Source: DASQUP01 sp035641235
Lineage (GTDB): Bacteria; Actinomycetota; CADDZG01; WHSQ01
Direction of reading: 5' to 3'
Assembly: GCA_035641235.1 (NCBI GenBank)
Contig: DASQUP010000235.1
Location: 1 to 10,921, forward strand
Length of the DNA: 10,921 nt
The translations under genes and the position numbers were made by a program. How positions within the stretch are numbered: the stretch's first letter is position 1; each line of letters starts with the position of its first letter. The notes under the pieces were generated by a model. It searched no databases. It was given only the letters and a program-made list of their open reading frames with translations, and had not been told where the DNA came from. Of this stretch, positions 1 through 6,043 are shown in pieces.

Positions 1-73
1 CCGCCAGTGCAGACGACGCCACGACAAGGATCGCCAGGGCCGCGATAATGGCCCTCTGAACCCGCCCTGACAT
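1..73 (-). CDS. N-terminus of a secreted or membrane-anchored protein (partial, divergent from prfA)
   Basis: Reading leftward from an ATG at 73-71, 24 codons stay open to the window edge and give MSGRVQRAIIAALAILVVAS followed by SALA. This is a textbook signal peptide: two basic residues (R4, R7), a hydrophobic stretch from about A8 to V18, and an A-L-A type cleavage site at residues 22-24. On the same strand a purine-rich AAAAGGGGG (85-93) lies 11 nt before the ATG and could serve as a ribosome binding site. The gene diverges from prfA, with 87 bp between the two starts that must hold both promoters. The product would be exported, but nothing after the signal peptide is visible, so the family cannot be named. 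In mycobacteria rpmE precedes prfA; this is not rpmE. Confidence 0.6.
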   Translation of the reverse strand, partial: MSGRVQRAIIAALAILVVASSALA

Positions 74-160
74 ACGCTGGTCGACCCCCTTTTCCGCGCT
101 TCGGGTGGGGAAAACAGCGTAACCTCGATGTATTCCAATTAAGCAACAGAAGGTTCACGC

Positions 161-1243
161 GTGAAGATCACTGATGCAGCAGAAACCCGCCTCAAAGAGA
201 TGGAGGCACGCTTCGAGCAGGTCGAGCTCGAGCTCGCCGATCCGTCCGTCGCGGCGCGACCCGACCAGTTGAGGGCCCTCGGAAAGGAGCATTCCTCGCT
301 CAAAGACGTCGTCGAGACGTGGCGCGCCTACCGGGCCGCCGGCGAGGATCTATCGGAGGCGAAGGGGATGTTGAGGGGGTCCAGCGACGACGAGCGCGAC
401 TATCTCGAGGAGGAGATCGCAACGCAATCGACGCGCCTCGAGGAGCTCGCCGCTCGGCTTGCCGAGGCGCTGGAGCCAAAGGATCCCAACGATGAACGCG
501 ACGTGATCATGGAGATCCGGGCGGGGTCGGGTGGCGATGAGGCAGGGTTGTTCGCCGCCGATCTGTTCCGGATGTTCTCGCGTTACGCGGAAAGAAAGCG
601 GTGGAAGACGGAGGTGCTGTCCTCCAACGAAACCGGCATCAATGGCTTCAAAGAAGTGACGTTCGCCGTGAAGGGCAAGGGCGCGTATTCACGCTTGAAA
701 CACGAGGCGGGTGTGCACCGAGTCCAGCGCGTTCCGATCACGGAGTCGAGCGGTCGGATTCACACGTCGGCGGCGGCGGTAGTGGTTCTCCCCGAGGCGG
801 AGGAAGTCGACGTTGAGATCGATCCGAACGATCTGAAGATCGACGTGTATAGATCAAGCGGTCCGGGAGGCCAATCCGTCAACACGACCGACTCGGCCGT
901 GCGCATTCGCCATTTACCCACTGGTCTCGAGGTTGCCTGCCAAGACGAGAAGTCGCAGCTACAAAACAAAGAGAAGGCGCTTCGGATTCTGAGGGCCCGG
1001 CTCCTTCAGGTCAAACAGGAGGAGCAGCAACAGCAGATGTCCGAGGAGAGGCGATCGCAGGTACGCACGGCCGATCGATCGGAACGCATCCGCACATACA
1101 ACTTCCCGGACAACCGCATAACGGATCATCGCATCGGCTACACAACCCATCGGCTGGGTGAGGCGCTCGATGGGGACATCGACGACCTCGTGGACAGCTT
1201 GTCGGCGAGCCTCCGAGAGTTCCGGGTGGAGGAAGCTCCCTGA
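161..1243 (+). CDS. prfA: Peptide chain release factor 1 (RF1)
   Basis: Class I release factor that recognises UAA and UAG in the ribosomal A site and triggers peptidyl-tRNA hydrolysis in the cytoplasm. The 360-residue length is normal. The GGQ hydrolysis motif is intact at residues 236-238 (context SSGPGGQSVNTTDSAV). The codon-recognition tripeptide is P-I-T at 192-194 in a QRVPITES context. That is the RF1 P-x-T class; RF2 would carry SPF. The first 100 or so residues are the charged, helical domain 1. The GTG start is supported by AGAAGG at 148-153, 7 nt upstream. A weak TAACCT at 120-125 could be the -10 of its promoter, but no good -35 is seen. It leads the cluster, and the next gene, prmC, modifies the glutamine of its GGQ, so the two form a functional pair. 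Confidence 0.97.
   Translation: MKITDAAETRLKEMEARFEQVELELADPSVAARPDQLRALGKEHSSLKDVVETWRAYRAAGEDLSEAKGMLRGSSDDERDYLEEEIATQSTRLEELAARLAEALEPKDPNDERDVIMEIRAGSGGDEAGLFAADLFRMFSRYAERKRWKTEVLSSNETGINGFKEVTFAVKGKGAYSRLKHEAGVHRVQRVPITESSGRIHTSAAAVVVLPEAEEVDVEIDPNDLKIDVYRSSGPGGQSVNTTDSAVRIRHLPTGLEVACQDEKSQLQNKEKALRILRARLLQVKQEEQQQQMSEERRSQVRTADRSERIRTYNFPDNRITDHRIGYTTHRLGEALDGDIDDLVDSLSASLREFRVEEAP
1226..1242 (+). promoter_or_regulatory. Strong Shine-Dalgarno inside the end of prfA, placed for a CTG start of prmC
   Basis: GGTGGAGGAAG at 1226-1236 is the best ribosome binding site near the prmC start. Its GGAGG core (1228-1232) is 7 nt from an in-frame CTG at 1240-1242, which overlaps the prfA stop codon as CTGA. 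The conventional GTG candidate at 1261 is 28 nt beyond the same core and has no purine-rich sequence at normal spacing. A CTG start would add seven residues (M-S-D-A-A-Q-L) to PrmC. This is inferred from spacing only. Confidence 0.45.
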
Positions 1244-1260
1244 GCGACGCGGCTCAACTC

Positions 1261-2085
1261 GTGGAACGCCTCAGTGAACGACTCCGCCATGCCGGTATCG
1301 AGGGCGCCCGCCGCGAAGCTTTTTGGTTGGTGGAGGCTGCGACCGGACTTAGCCGCAGCGAGATCGTTGCCTCCCGGCCCGGAGTGGACGCAGGGCAGGT
1401 CCGGCGCGCCGAGGAGTTTGCGGAGCGCCGATGCGCAGGCGAACCCCTCCAATACGTCACCGGAGTGGCCGGGTTCCGGTCGATCGAGTTGTCGGTGGGA
1501 CCCGGTGTGCTCATCCCCCGCCCGGAAACAGAGGTCGTGGTCGAGCAGGCAATAAAGCGCCTGCCGCGTGCGGGCCGGATCGTCGATGTCGGCACCGGGA
1601 GCGGTGCGATCGCATTCGCGGTTGCGAAAGAGCGTCCCGACGCGCACGTGATCGGCACGGAGAGCTCTCCCGACGCACTCCGATGGGCACGCGAGAACGC
1701 GGATCGGTTGGGCTTGGACGTCGAGCTGGTCGAATGTGATCTGCTTGACGGCCTTGGCGAGGCACTGCGTCGGGCGGTCGATGTGGTCGTTTCGAACCCC
1801 CCGTATGTAGCGGAGTCGGAGAGGGACTCCCTCCCGCCGGAGGTTGTCGACCACGAACCACATTCGGCCCTGTTTGCCGGATCAGATGGACTGGAGGTGA
1901 TCCGCAGGCTCGCGCACGATGCGCGCGACTGGATCAAGTCGGGCGGATGGCTCGTCATAGAGACGGCGGGGGATCGTGCGGCCCCTGTGGCGGCGGAACT
2001 CCAGCGCTTAGGCTACGAGTCGGTGGCGATCAGAAAGGATCTCAACGAGCTCGAGCGGATCGCGGAGGGACGTTTTCGTGACTGA
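1261..2085 (+). CDS. prmC: Peptide chain release factor N5-glutamine methyltransferase
   Basis: S-adenosylmethionine-dependent methyltransferase that methylates the side-chain amide of the GGQ glutamine in RF1 and RF2, raising termination efficiency. From the GTG, residues 1-85 or so form the helical substrate-binding domain and the rest is a Rossmann-fold methyltransferase. The SAM-binding loop GTGSG is at 111-115, and the hallmark NPPY motif, which contacts the target glutamine, is at 179-182 (SNPPYVAESE). The usual acidic residue after strand 2 appears as Glu in GTESSPDAL, where Asp is commoner. The annotated GTG has no Shine-Dalgarno; a well-placed one points to CTG at 1240, so the true protein may be seven residues longer. 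The 3' end overlaps tsaC by 8 nt. The position right after prfA is typical and supports the assignment. Confidence 0.95.
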   Translation: MERLSERLRHAGIEGARREAFWLVEAATGLSRSEIVASRPGVDAGQVRRAEEFAERRCAGEPLQYVTGVAGFRSIELSVGPGVLIPRPETEVVVEQAIKRLPRAGRIVDVGTGSGAIAFAVAKERPDAHVIGTESSPDALRWARENADRLGLDVELVECDLLDGLGEALRRAVDVVVSNPPYVAESERDSLPPEVVDHEPHSALFAGSDGLEVIRRLAHDARDWIKSGGWLVIETAGDRAAPVAAELQRLGYESVAIRKDLNELERIAEGRFRD

Positions 2086-2683
2086 ATTCGGGGAGGCCAT
2101 TCGGGCACTCGAAGCCGGGCGCGTCATCATCATGCCCACGGATACCGTCTATGGACTGGCCGTCATGCCGGGGATTCCGGGAGCCATCGAAGAGCTCTTC
2201 CGGATCAAGGGCCGCTCGGAATACAAACCCGTAGCCATCATCGGTTCGACTATGCGAGCTCTATCGGGCGTGGCGAACTTCGATGAGCGCGCTCGGCTGA
2301 TTGCCCAGCGGTTCTGGCCCGGCCCCCTGACGATGGTTCTCCCTCGAGCACCGGGCTTCACCGCTCCGCTCGGCCCTGCACGGACGCAGGGGGTCGGAGT
2401 GCGTGTTCCTGCATTCGCTCCGGCGCTGGATCTGCTGGGGCTGGCCGGAGCGCTCGCCGCAACGAGTGCCAATCGTTCTGGCGAACCGCCCGCCACCACC
2501 GTGGAGGAAGCAAAGGCGATATTCGGATCCGAAATCGATGTGTATGTCGACGGGGGGACGTGTTCGGGGCAACCATCTTCGGTGGTGTCGGTCCTCGATG
2601 GTCTCGAGCTACTTCGTCCTGGGCCGGTCCCAATCGAAGCGCTCCATGAGATCCTCGGGGCGCAGGGCCTCGAAGCGTCGTGA
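2078..2683 (+). CDS. tsaC: L-threonylcarbamoyladenylate synthase (Sua5/YrdC/YwlC family)
   Basis: Makes threonylcarbamoyl-AMP from threonine, bicarbonate and ATP, the first step of the t6A modification at position 37 of ANN-decoding tRNAs. The 201-residue protein is a single YrdC domain without the extra C-terminal Sua5 domain. Visible family motifs are PTDTVYGLA (20-28), KGR (44-46) followed by KP (50-51), RFWPGPLT (78-85), SANRSGEP (130-137) and QPSSVVSV (165-172). The GTG start overlaps the end of prmC by 8 nt and is preceded by GGAGGG (2064-2069) at 8-nt spacing, which favours translational coupling. The same neighbour order prfA-prmC-tsaC occurs in M. tuberculosis and in looser form in Bacillus. 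Confidence 0.94.
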   Translation: MTEFGEAIRALEAGRVIIMPTDTVYGLAVMPGIPGAIEELFRIKGRSEYKPVAIIGSTMRALSGVANFDERARLIAQRFWPGPLTMVLPRAPGFTAPLGPARTQGVGVRVPAFAPALDLLGLAGALAATSANRSGEPPATTVEEAKAIFGSEIDVYVDGGTCSGQPSSVVSVLDGLELLRPGPVPIEALHEILGAQGLEAS

Positions 2684-3252
2684 TCGGTCCTTATATGCCT
2701 TCTGATCGATTGAAGATCTTGTTCGTATGCACAGGAAACCTCTGCCGATCGCCGATGGCCGAGGCGTTGCTCCGGTTCGAGTTGAGAAAAAGGCGCTGCA
2801 GAGGGATCGAAGTGGCATCGGCCGGAACCTGGGCGATGAATGGGAACAGCGCAAGCGCGGAAGCGATCTCCGTCCTTCGCGACATGGGAGTGGATCTCGA
2901 CGAGCATCGCTCTCGGCCGATCGCAGTCGAGGAGCTTGACTCCGCGGCCCTCATCGTTGCCATGACGAGTGTTCACGTCCGGGAGATCTTGTCCCTGAGT
3001 CCAGGAGTCGAAAGGAAGATCCGTCTGCTCAAGGAACTCGAGAAACTCGTTCCGTCTCAGGCCTCCGAAAGTCCGGCGGAACGCCTGGCGGGAATGCTCG
3101 CCGTCGCTCGGCCGCGACGCAGGCGAGCACTTGATGTAGACGATCCGATGGGTCTACCGATGAGCAGCTATGAGCGTTGCGTATCCGAGTTGGAGACGGG
3201 CATCCGGGCTCTCGCGGATGTCCTGTGTGGTCCCGTCGCCGGCAATTCGTAG
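2680..3252 (+). CDS. Low-molecular-weight protein phosphatase (tyrosine or arginine type)
   Basis: Cytoplasmic phosphatase of the arsenate-reductase-like LMW-PTP family, which uses a cysteinyl-phosphate intermediate. The P-loop C-x5-R-S is intact as C17-T-G-N-L-C-R23-S24, and the general-acid Asp lies in a D155-P156 pair near the C-terminus (DVDDPMG). At 190 residues it is longer than the usual 150 or so; an arginine-rich linker (ARPRRRR) sits just before the acid loop. In Bacillus YwlE, a Thr in the slot held here by L21 gives phosphoarginine selectivity, while tyrosine-directed relatives carry a hydrophobic residue there. Leu therefore leans toward tyrosine, though this is only inference. 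The GTG overlaps the tsaC stop as GTGA; an in-frame ATG at 2695 is an alternative start. Bacillus also keeps ywlE near ywlC (tsaC) and ywlF (rpiB), so the placement is meaningful. Confidence 0.88.
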   Translation: MIGPYMPSDRLKILFVCTGNLCRSPMAEALLRFELRKRRCRGIEVASAGTWAMNGNSASAEAISVLRDMGVDLDEHRSRPIAVEELDSAALIVAMTSVHVREILSLSPGVERKIRLLKELEKLVPSQASESPAERLAGMLAVARPRRRRALDVDDPMGLPMSSYERCVSELETGIRALADVLCGPVAGNS

Positions 3253-3310
3253 CCTTGACGAGAGCGCGAAAAGCGCACGGCTGCTCCGGGTCATCGGGGG
3301 CATTGGCGCT

Positions 3311-3324
3311 TACACTTCCTCACG
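3311..3324 (+). promoter_or_regulatory. Probable leaderless promoter of rpiB
   Basis: TACACT at 3311-3316 fits the actinobacterial -10 consensus TANNNT. Transcription starting about 7 nt further on would begin at or beside the GTG at 3324. No Shine-Dalgarno precedes that GTG, as expected for a leaderless message, a class common in actinobacteria. The -35 region is poor (GGGTCA at 3288-3293 with 17-nt spacing). It lies in the 71-bp gap after the phosphatase gene, the only sizeable gap before wecA. Confidence 0.45.
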
Positions 3325-3776
3325 TGAGGATCGCCATCGGTACGGATCATGCGGGATATGTGCTCAAGGTTGCCGTCTCAAAACATCTGGCCGATGCCGG
3401 CCACGACGTAATCGACCTGGGTACCGACTCGGAAGACCCGGTCGACTATCCGTCGTTTTGCGCGGCCGTGGGGCGCGCAGTCATTCGCGGGGATGCGGAC
3501 TTCGGAGTGGTCCTTGGTGGCAGCGGCCAGGGCGAGGCAATTGCCGCTAACAAGGTTCATGGTGTTCGCGCTGCGTTGTGTCAGAACGAATTCATGGCGC
3601 GGTTGGCGAGACAGCACAACAATGCAAACGTCCTTGCTCTTGGCGGCCGCGTATTGGGGGAGACGATCGCCCTCGCGATTGTCGACGAGTTCTTGTCTGC
3701 GACTTTCGAGGGTGGGCGCCACGAGCGGCGGGTAACACAGATTTCGGACATCGAACGAGAAGAGTGCGAGCGATGA
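3324..3776 (+). CDS. rpiB: Ribose-5-phosphate isomerase B (RpiB/LacAB family)
   Basis: Interconverts ribose 5-phosphate and ribulose 5-phosphate in the non-oxidative pentose phosphate pathway. From the GTG at 3324 the protein is 150 residues, the usual family length, beginning with the typical IAIGTDHAGY. Other family segments are VIDLGTDSEDPVDYPSF, the phosphate-binding loop GGSGQGE (65-71), IAANKVHGVRAAL and the HNNAN segment followed by GGRVLG. The loop has Gly-Ser where E. coli RpiB has its catalytic Cys. This matches the Mycobacterium type, in which a Glu (here E71) acts as base. The frame stays open upstream to an ATG at 3177 inside the phosphatase gene, but those residues are not family-like. 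The stop overlaps a downstream mini-ORF as ATGA. Confidence 0.94.
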   Translation: MRIAIGTDHAGYVLKVAVSKHLADAGHDVIDLGTDSEDPVDYPSFCAAVGRAVIRGDADFGVVLGGSGQGEAIAANKVHGVRAALCQNEFMARLARQHNNANVLALGGRVLGETIALAIVDEFLSATFEGGRHERRVTQISDIEREECER

Positions 3777-3802
3777 TCGCGCAATCCGGGTGTGACGGCT
3801 AA
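3773..3802 (+). CDS. Nine-codon mini-ORF bridging rpiB and wecA
   Basis: ATG at 3773-3775 overlaps the rpiB stop (ATGA). The frame encodes MIAQSGCDG and ends in TAA at 3800-3802, which overlaps the wecA ATG as TAATG. A purine-rich stretch (GAGAAGAG, from about 3757) ends some 8 nt before the ATG. wecA itself has only a weak GGG-containing sequence ahead of its start. The mini-ORF could carry terminating ribosomes from rpiB to wecA, acting as a coupling leader rather than making a useful peptide. Both overlaps may be coincidence, and no peptide function is suggested. Confidence 0.35.
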   Translation: MIAQSGCDG

Positions 3803-4911
3803 TGGGTCCGTACCTCGTGATCGGATTGGTTGCCGCGGTCGTCGCCTTTGTGTGCACGCCCGTTGCCCGGTGGGTTTCGATGAAGATCGGTGCCATCGAT
3901 CAGCCGAGCGACCGCAAGGTGCATTCGTCGCCGACGCCCACCCTGGGAGGAACGGCAATCTTTCTCGGGATGGCGGTTGCGGGTGTCGCGGCCGCGAACA
4001 TGGCGGAATTCAAGAGCCTCTTCAATCAGACTTCCGAGCCACTCGGCATCGCCGCCGCAGCGGTCGTGATTTTCGTACTCGGCTTTGTCGACGACCTCCA
4101 TGACCTCCCTGCACCGGTCAAACTCGCCGGGCAGATCTTCGCTTCGGGCATCGTGTTCCTGGCCGGTGTGAAGATGAGGTTCATCTTGCTGCCAGGACAG
4201 GGATTCGTATCGGTGAGCGACGACGTCTCCGTGCTCATCACAGTCGCGTGGCTTGTCGCCACCATCAATGCGGTGAACCTTGTCGACGGCCTCGACGGTC
4301 TCGCCGCGGGGATAGTTGCGATCGCGGCGTCGGCGTTTTTCGTGTATTCGTTCCAGCTGTACATCGATGAGCCGTCCGGCCTGCTCTCGTCGGCGCCGCT
4401 CGTCTCCATCATTGTGGTGGGCGTGGCGCTGGGGTTCCTGCGCCACAACTTCCACCCGGCGAAGATCTTCATGGGGGACTCCGGCAGCATGCTTTTGGGA
4501 CTCGTCCTCGGCGCGGCGACCGTCGCAGGCGTGGGCCAGACTCCGTTCCAGGAGGATTCGGCGCAGGTCTTCCTTGCGTATTTCCCGCTGTTGATCCCCC
4601 TGATGGTGCTAGCGATTCCGATCCTCGACGCGCTGTTTGCGATCCTGCGGCGCGCCCGGCGCCGCCGCAGTGTGTTCCATGCGGACAAGCAGCACCTCCA
4701 TCACCGCCTGATGGATCTGGGGCACGGCCACCGCCAGGCGGTGATCGTCATGTACGTGTGGTCGGCCCTAGCCGCCGGAGCGGCGCTGGCCTTCACCTTC
4801 CTGGAGCGCGATGACGTGGTGTTCGCGCTGCCGATTGCGGTGGGAGCAATCGTGCTGTACACGCTGTTCCCAGTGCTCACGAAGTACACGCGCCAGCGCC
4901 TGTCGGAATAG
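3802..4911 (+). CDS. wecA: Undecaprenyl-phosphate N-acetylhexosamine-1-phosphate transferase (WecA/TagO/MraY family)
   Basis: Integral membrane enzyme that transfers a sugar 1-phosphate, normally GlcNAc-1-P from UDP-GlcNAc, to undecaprenyl phosphate and so starts a cell-surface glycan (arabinogalactan linker in mycobacteria, wall teichoic acid in Bacillus). The 369-residue protein is mostly hydrophobic helices, about ten or eleven. Family motifs run in order: DRKVH with PTPTLGG early on, the Mg-binding DD at 97-98 (DDLHDL), NLVDGLDGLAAG from 159, MGDSGS at 224-229, and HLHHR at 298-302. The last is the histidine motif that separates the WecA/TagO branch from MraY. The gene follows rpiB through a mini-ORF and is convergent with the DUF559 gene, with 28 bp between their stops. 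M. tuberculosis has wecA directly upstream of its atp operon. The exact donor sugar and product polymer cannot be read from sequence. Confidence 0.93.
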   Translation: MGPYLVIGLVAAVVAFVCTPVARWVSMKIGAIDQPSDRKVHSSPTPTLGGTAIFLGMAVAGVAAANMAEFKSLFNQTSEPLGIAAAAVVIFVLGFVDDLHDLPAPVKLAGQIFASGIVFLAGVKMRFILLPGQGFVSVSDDVSVLITVAWLVATINAVNLVDGLDGLAAGIVAIAASAFFVYSFQLYIDEPSGLLSSAPLVSIIVVGVALGFLRHNFHPAKIFMGDSGSMLLGLVLGAATVAGVGQTPFQEDSAQVFLAYFPLLIPLMVLAIPILDALFAILRRARRRRSVFHADKQHLHHRLMDLGHGHRQAVIVMYVWSALAAGAALAFTFLERDDVVFALPIAVGAIVLYTLFPVLTKYTRQRLSE

Positions 4912-4925
4912 CCGCGCCCGCACTC

Positions 4926-4979
4926 AAGGTTTGCGCGATTCAACCGCCACCAGCGGCTTGATCGCGCAGACCTCCGAGG
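4926..4979. repeat. 54-bp palindromic repeat, copy 1
   Basis: The arms AGGTTTGCGCGAT (4927-4939) and ATCGCGCAGACCT (4961-4973) pair over 13 bp with one G-T. Inside them CCGC/GCGG closes a CACCA loop (4948-4952). The copy aligns without gaps to 5943-5996, with 41 of 54 positions identical. It spans the 3' end of the leftward DUF559 gene, whose stop (4942-4940) lies in the left half, and it sits 15 bp after the wecA stop. It could act as a bidirectional terminator between the convergent genes, but no T-run follows on either strand. Confidence 0.75.
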
Positions 4980-5899
4980 CCTGACCGCTCCCGAAGGAGT
5001 TCACCGATCTCAGTGATGAGCGCCTTGCGGTGTGTGCGCACGTCTTCGTAGGTCACGTGTCGGGTGCGCCAGTTCAGTCGCATGAGACGGTTCCTCTTAC
5101 GGAGCTCGCGCCGCCAGTCCTGCCGGCCCGTGTGCCACTTGAAGCTGTCCGCTTCCAGATTCAATAGCGCCCACGGGTAGGCGAAGTCGAGGTATCCGAT
5201 CAGTCCATCCTCATCGCGCACGGGATGCTGTCGCACGGGCGCAGGAAGCTCCCCATCGCGGACGGCGCGGGCGACGAGCGTTTCCAATCCGCTCGCCGTC
5301 GGGGCCTCGCCCTTACCTCTTTGTTCGAGAAGATCAAGAAGCAGTCCCGCGCCTTTTCGTCCACTCGTCCCTAGGGCGATCAGACGCCCACGCAGTTCGG
5401 CTTCCGTGAAAAGGCGGCGGCGCAGTGCCTCCTCGAGCGCGATCTCCAGCGCTTCCTCGGTCAGCGCGCTCGCGAGGTCGATGATCGTGCGAACCGGCGC
5501 AGTGACCGGGATAGGGCCGACGCCAACGAGATCTTCCGGAGGAAGAGCGAGGCACCGATGGAGGCGGATCCCTGGTCGGCTTCGAAGAGACCGCGTCGTG
5601 GCGACGTCTATTAGCAGTGGGTGGGGCGACAGACCCAGCAGTCCTGCCGCGGTTACAGAAGCGGCTGCCGCCGAACGTCCACCCCAAAGGGTGGCGGCCA
5701 TGATGTTGCGCTCGCGAATCGGTGGGGCGGCTGCATCGACGTACACACCGGGGTGTTTCGGTATCAGCAATCCTCCGGCGACGTCGTGCTGAATGGAGTG
5801 TCGAGTCATCCCCGCGTCGAGCAGCTGGCGGCGGTGGGCCACGCCGAACTGTTCGGCCATGATTGCCGCCACCACCCGGCGCGCCGTGCCCTCTGACAT
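4940..5899 (-). CDS. AbiEi-like N-terminal domain fused to a DUF559 (Vsr-like, PD-(D/E)XK) nuclease domain
   Basis: A 319-residue protein of a type widespread in actinobacteria, with unproven function. Residues 10-55 or so resemble the AbiEi antitoxin-type winged-helix N-terminus (AEQFGVAHRRQLLDAG, then a GVYV turn). The middle carries a PVTAPVRTIIDLA segment typical of these proteins. Residues 200-305 or so form the DUF559 domain: E206 in SGLE, D238 in LDFAYP, then E249-A-D251 and H256 in LEADSFKWH, so the putative nuclease residues look intact. I chose the ATG at 5899; the frame is open to 5986, but those extra residues are encoded by a palindromic repeat. No clear Shine-Dalgarno is seen, and an ATG at 5860 is possible. 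No AbiEii-type toxin gene lies beside it. It runs opposite to all the genes around it between wecA and the atp operon, bracketed by two repeat copies, which suggests an inserted gene. Confidence 0.8.
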   Translation of the reverse strand: MSEGTARRVVAAIMAEQFGVAHRRQLLDAGMTRHSIQHDVAGGLLIPKHPGVYVDAAAPPIRERNIMAATLWGGRSAAAASVTAAGLLGLSPHPLLIDVATTRSLRSRPGIRLHRCLALPPEDLVGVGPIPVTAPVRTIIDLASALTEEALEIALEEALRRRLFTEAELRGRLIALGTSGRKGAGLLLDLLEQRGKGEAPTASGLETLVARAVRDGELPAPVRQHPVRDEDGLIGYLDFAYPWALLNLEADSFKWHTGRQDWRRELRKRNRLMRLNWRTRHVTYEDVRTHRKALITEIGELLRERSGLGGLRDQAAGGG

Positions 5900-5942
5900 G
5901 GCGCCAATGAACCAGAAGGGTGGGACACAATCGAGCCTCCGC

Positions 5943-5996
5943 GAGGTTTGCGCGATCGAGCCGCGCGCAGCGGCCCAAACGCGCAAACCTCTGAGG
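5943..5996. repeat. 54-bp palindromic repeat, copy 2
   Basis: GAGGTTTGCGCG (5943-5954) and CGCGCAAACCTC (5980-5991) form a perfect 12-bp inverted repeat. An inner GCCGC/GCGGC stem closes a GCGCA loop (5965-5969), and an outer CCTC (5936-5939)/GAGG (5993-5996) pair extends the base. It has the same length, orientation and architecture as copy 1, 1017 bp away. It begins 44 bp upstream of the DUF559 gene's ATG and about 48 bp before the Rex/Crp-like dyad of the atp operon. Confidence 0.8.
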
Positions 5997-6043
5997 GAGG
6001 GTCTGGCTGCGCGCGGTTGCGGCGAGTCCGCGGGTGGGGTAGT

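Noticed and set aside
3177..3323. Extension of rpiB upstream to an ATG at 3177
   Set aside because: It would overlap the phosphatase gene by 76 bp and add about 49 residues foreign to the family; starting at 3324 gives the standard 150-residue RpiB.
4912..4980. Classical intrinsic terminator between wecA and the DUF559 gene
   Set aside because: A strong hairpin exists (repeat copy 1), but no T-run follows on either strand, so it was called a repeat with only possible terminator function.
4940..5899. Complete AbiE type IV toxin-antitoxin system
   Set aside because: Only the antitoxin-like N-terminal domain is seen. No nucleotidyltransferase toxin gene is adjacent, since both neighbours are housekeeping genes.
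5900..5986. N-terminal extension of the DUF559 gene to an ATG at 5986
   Set aside because: Much of the extra sequence is encoded by the palindromic repeat, and the ATG at 5899 begins the family-like sequence.
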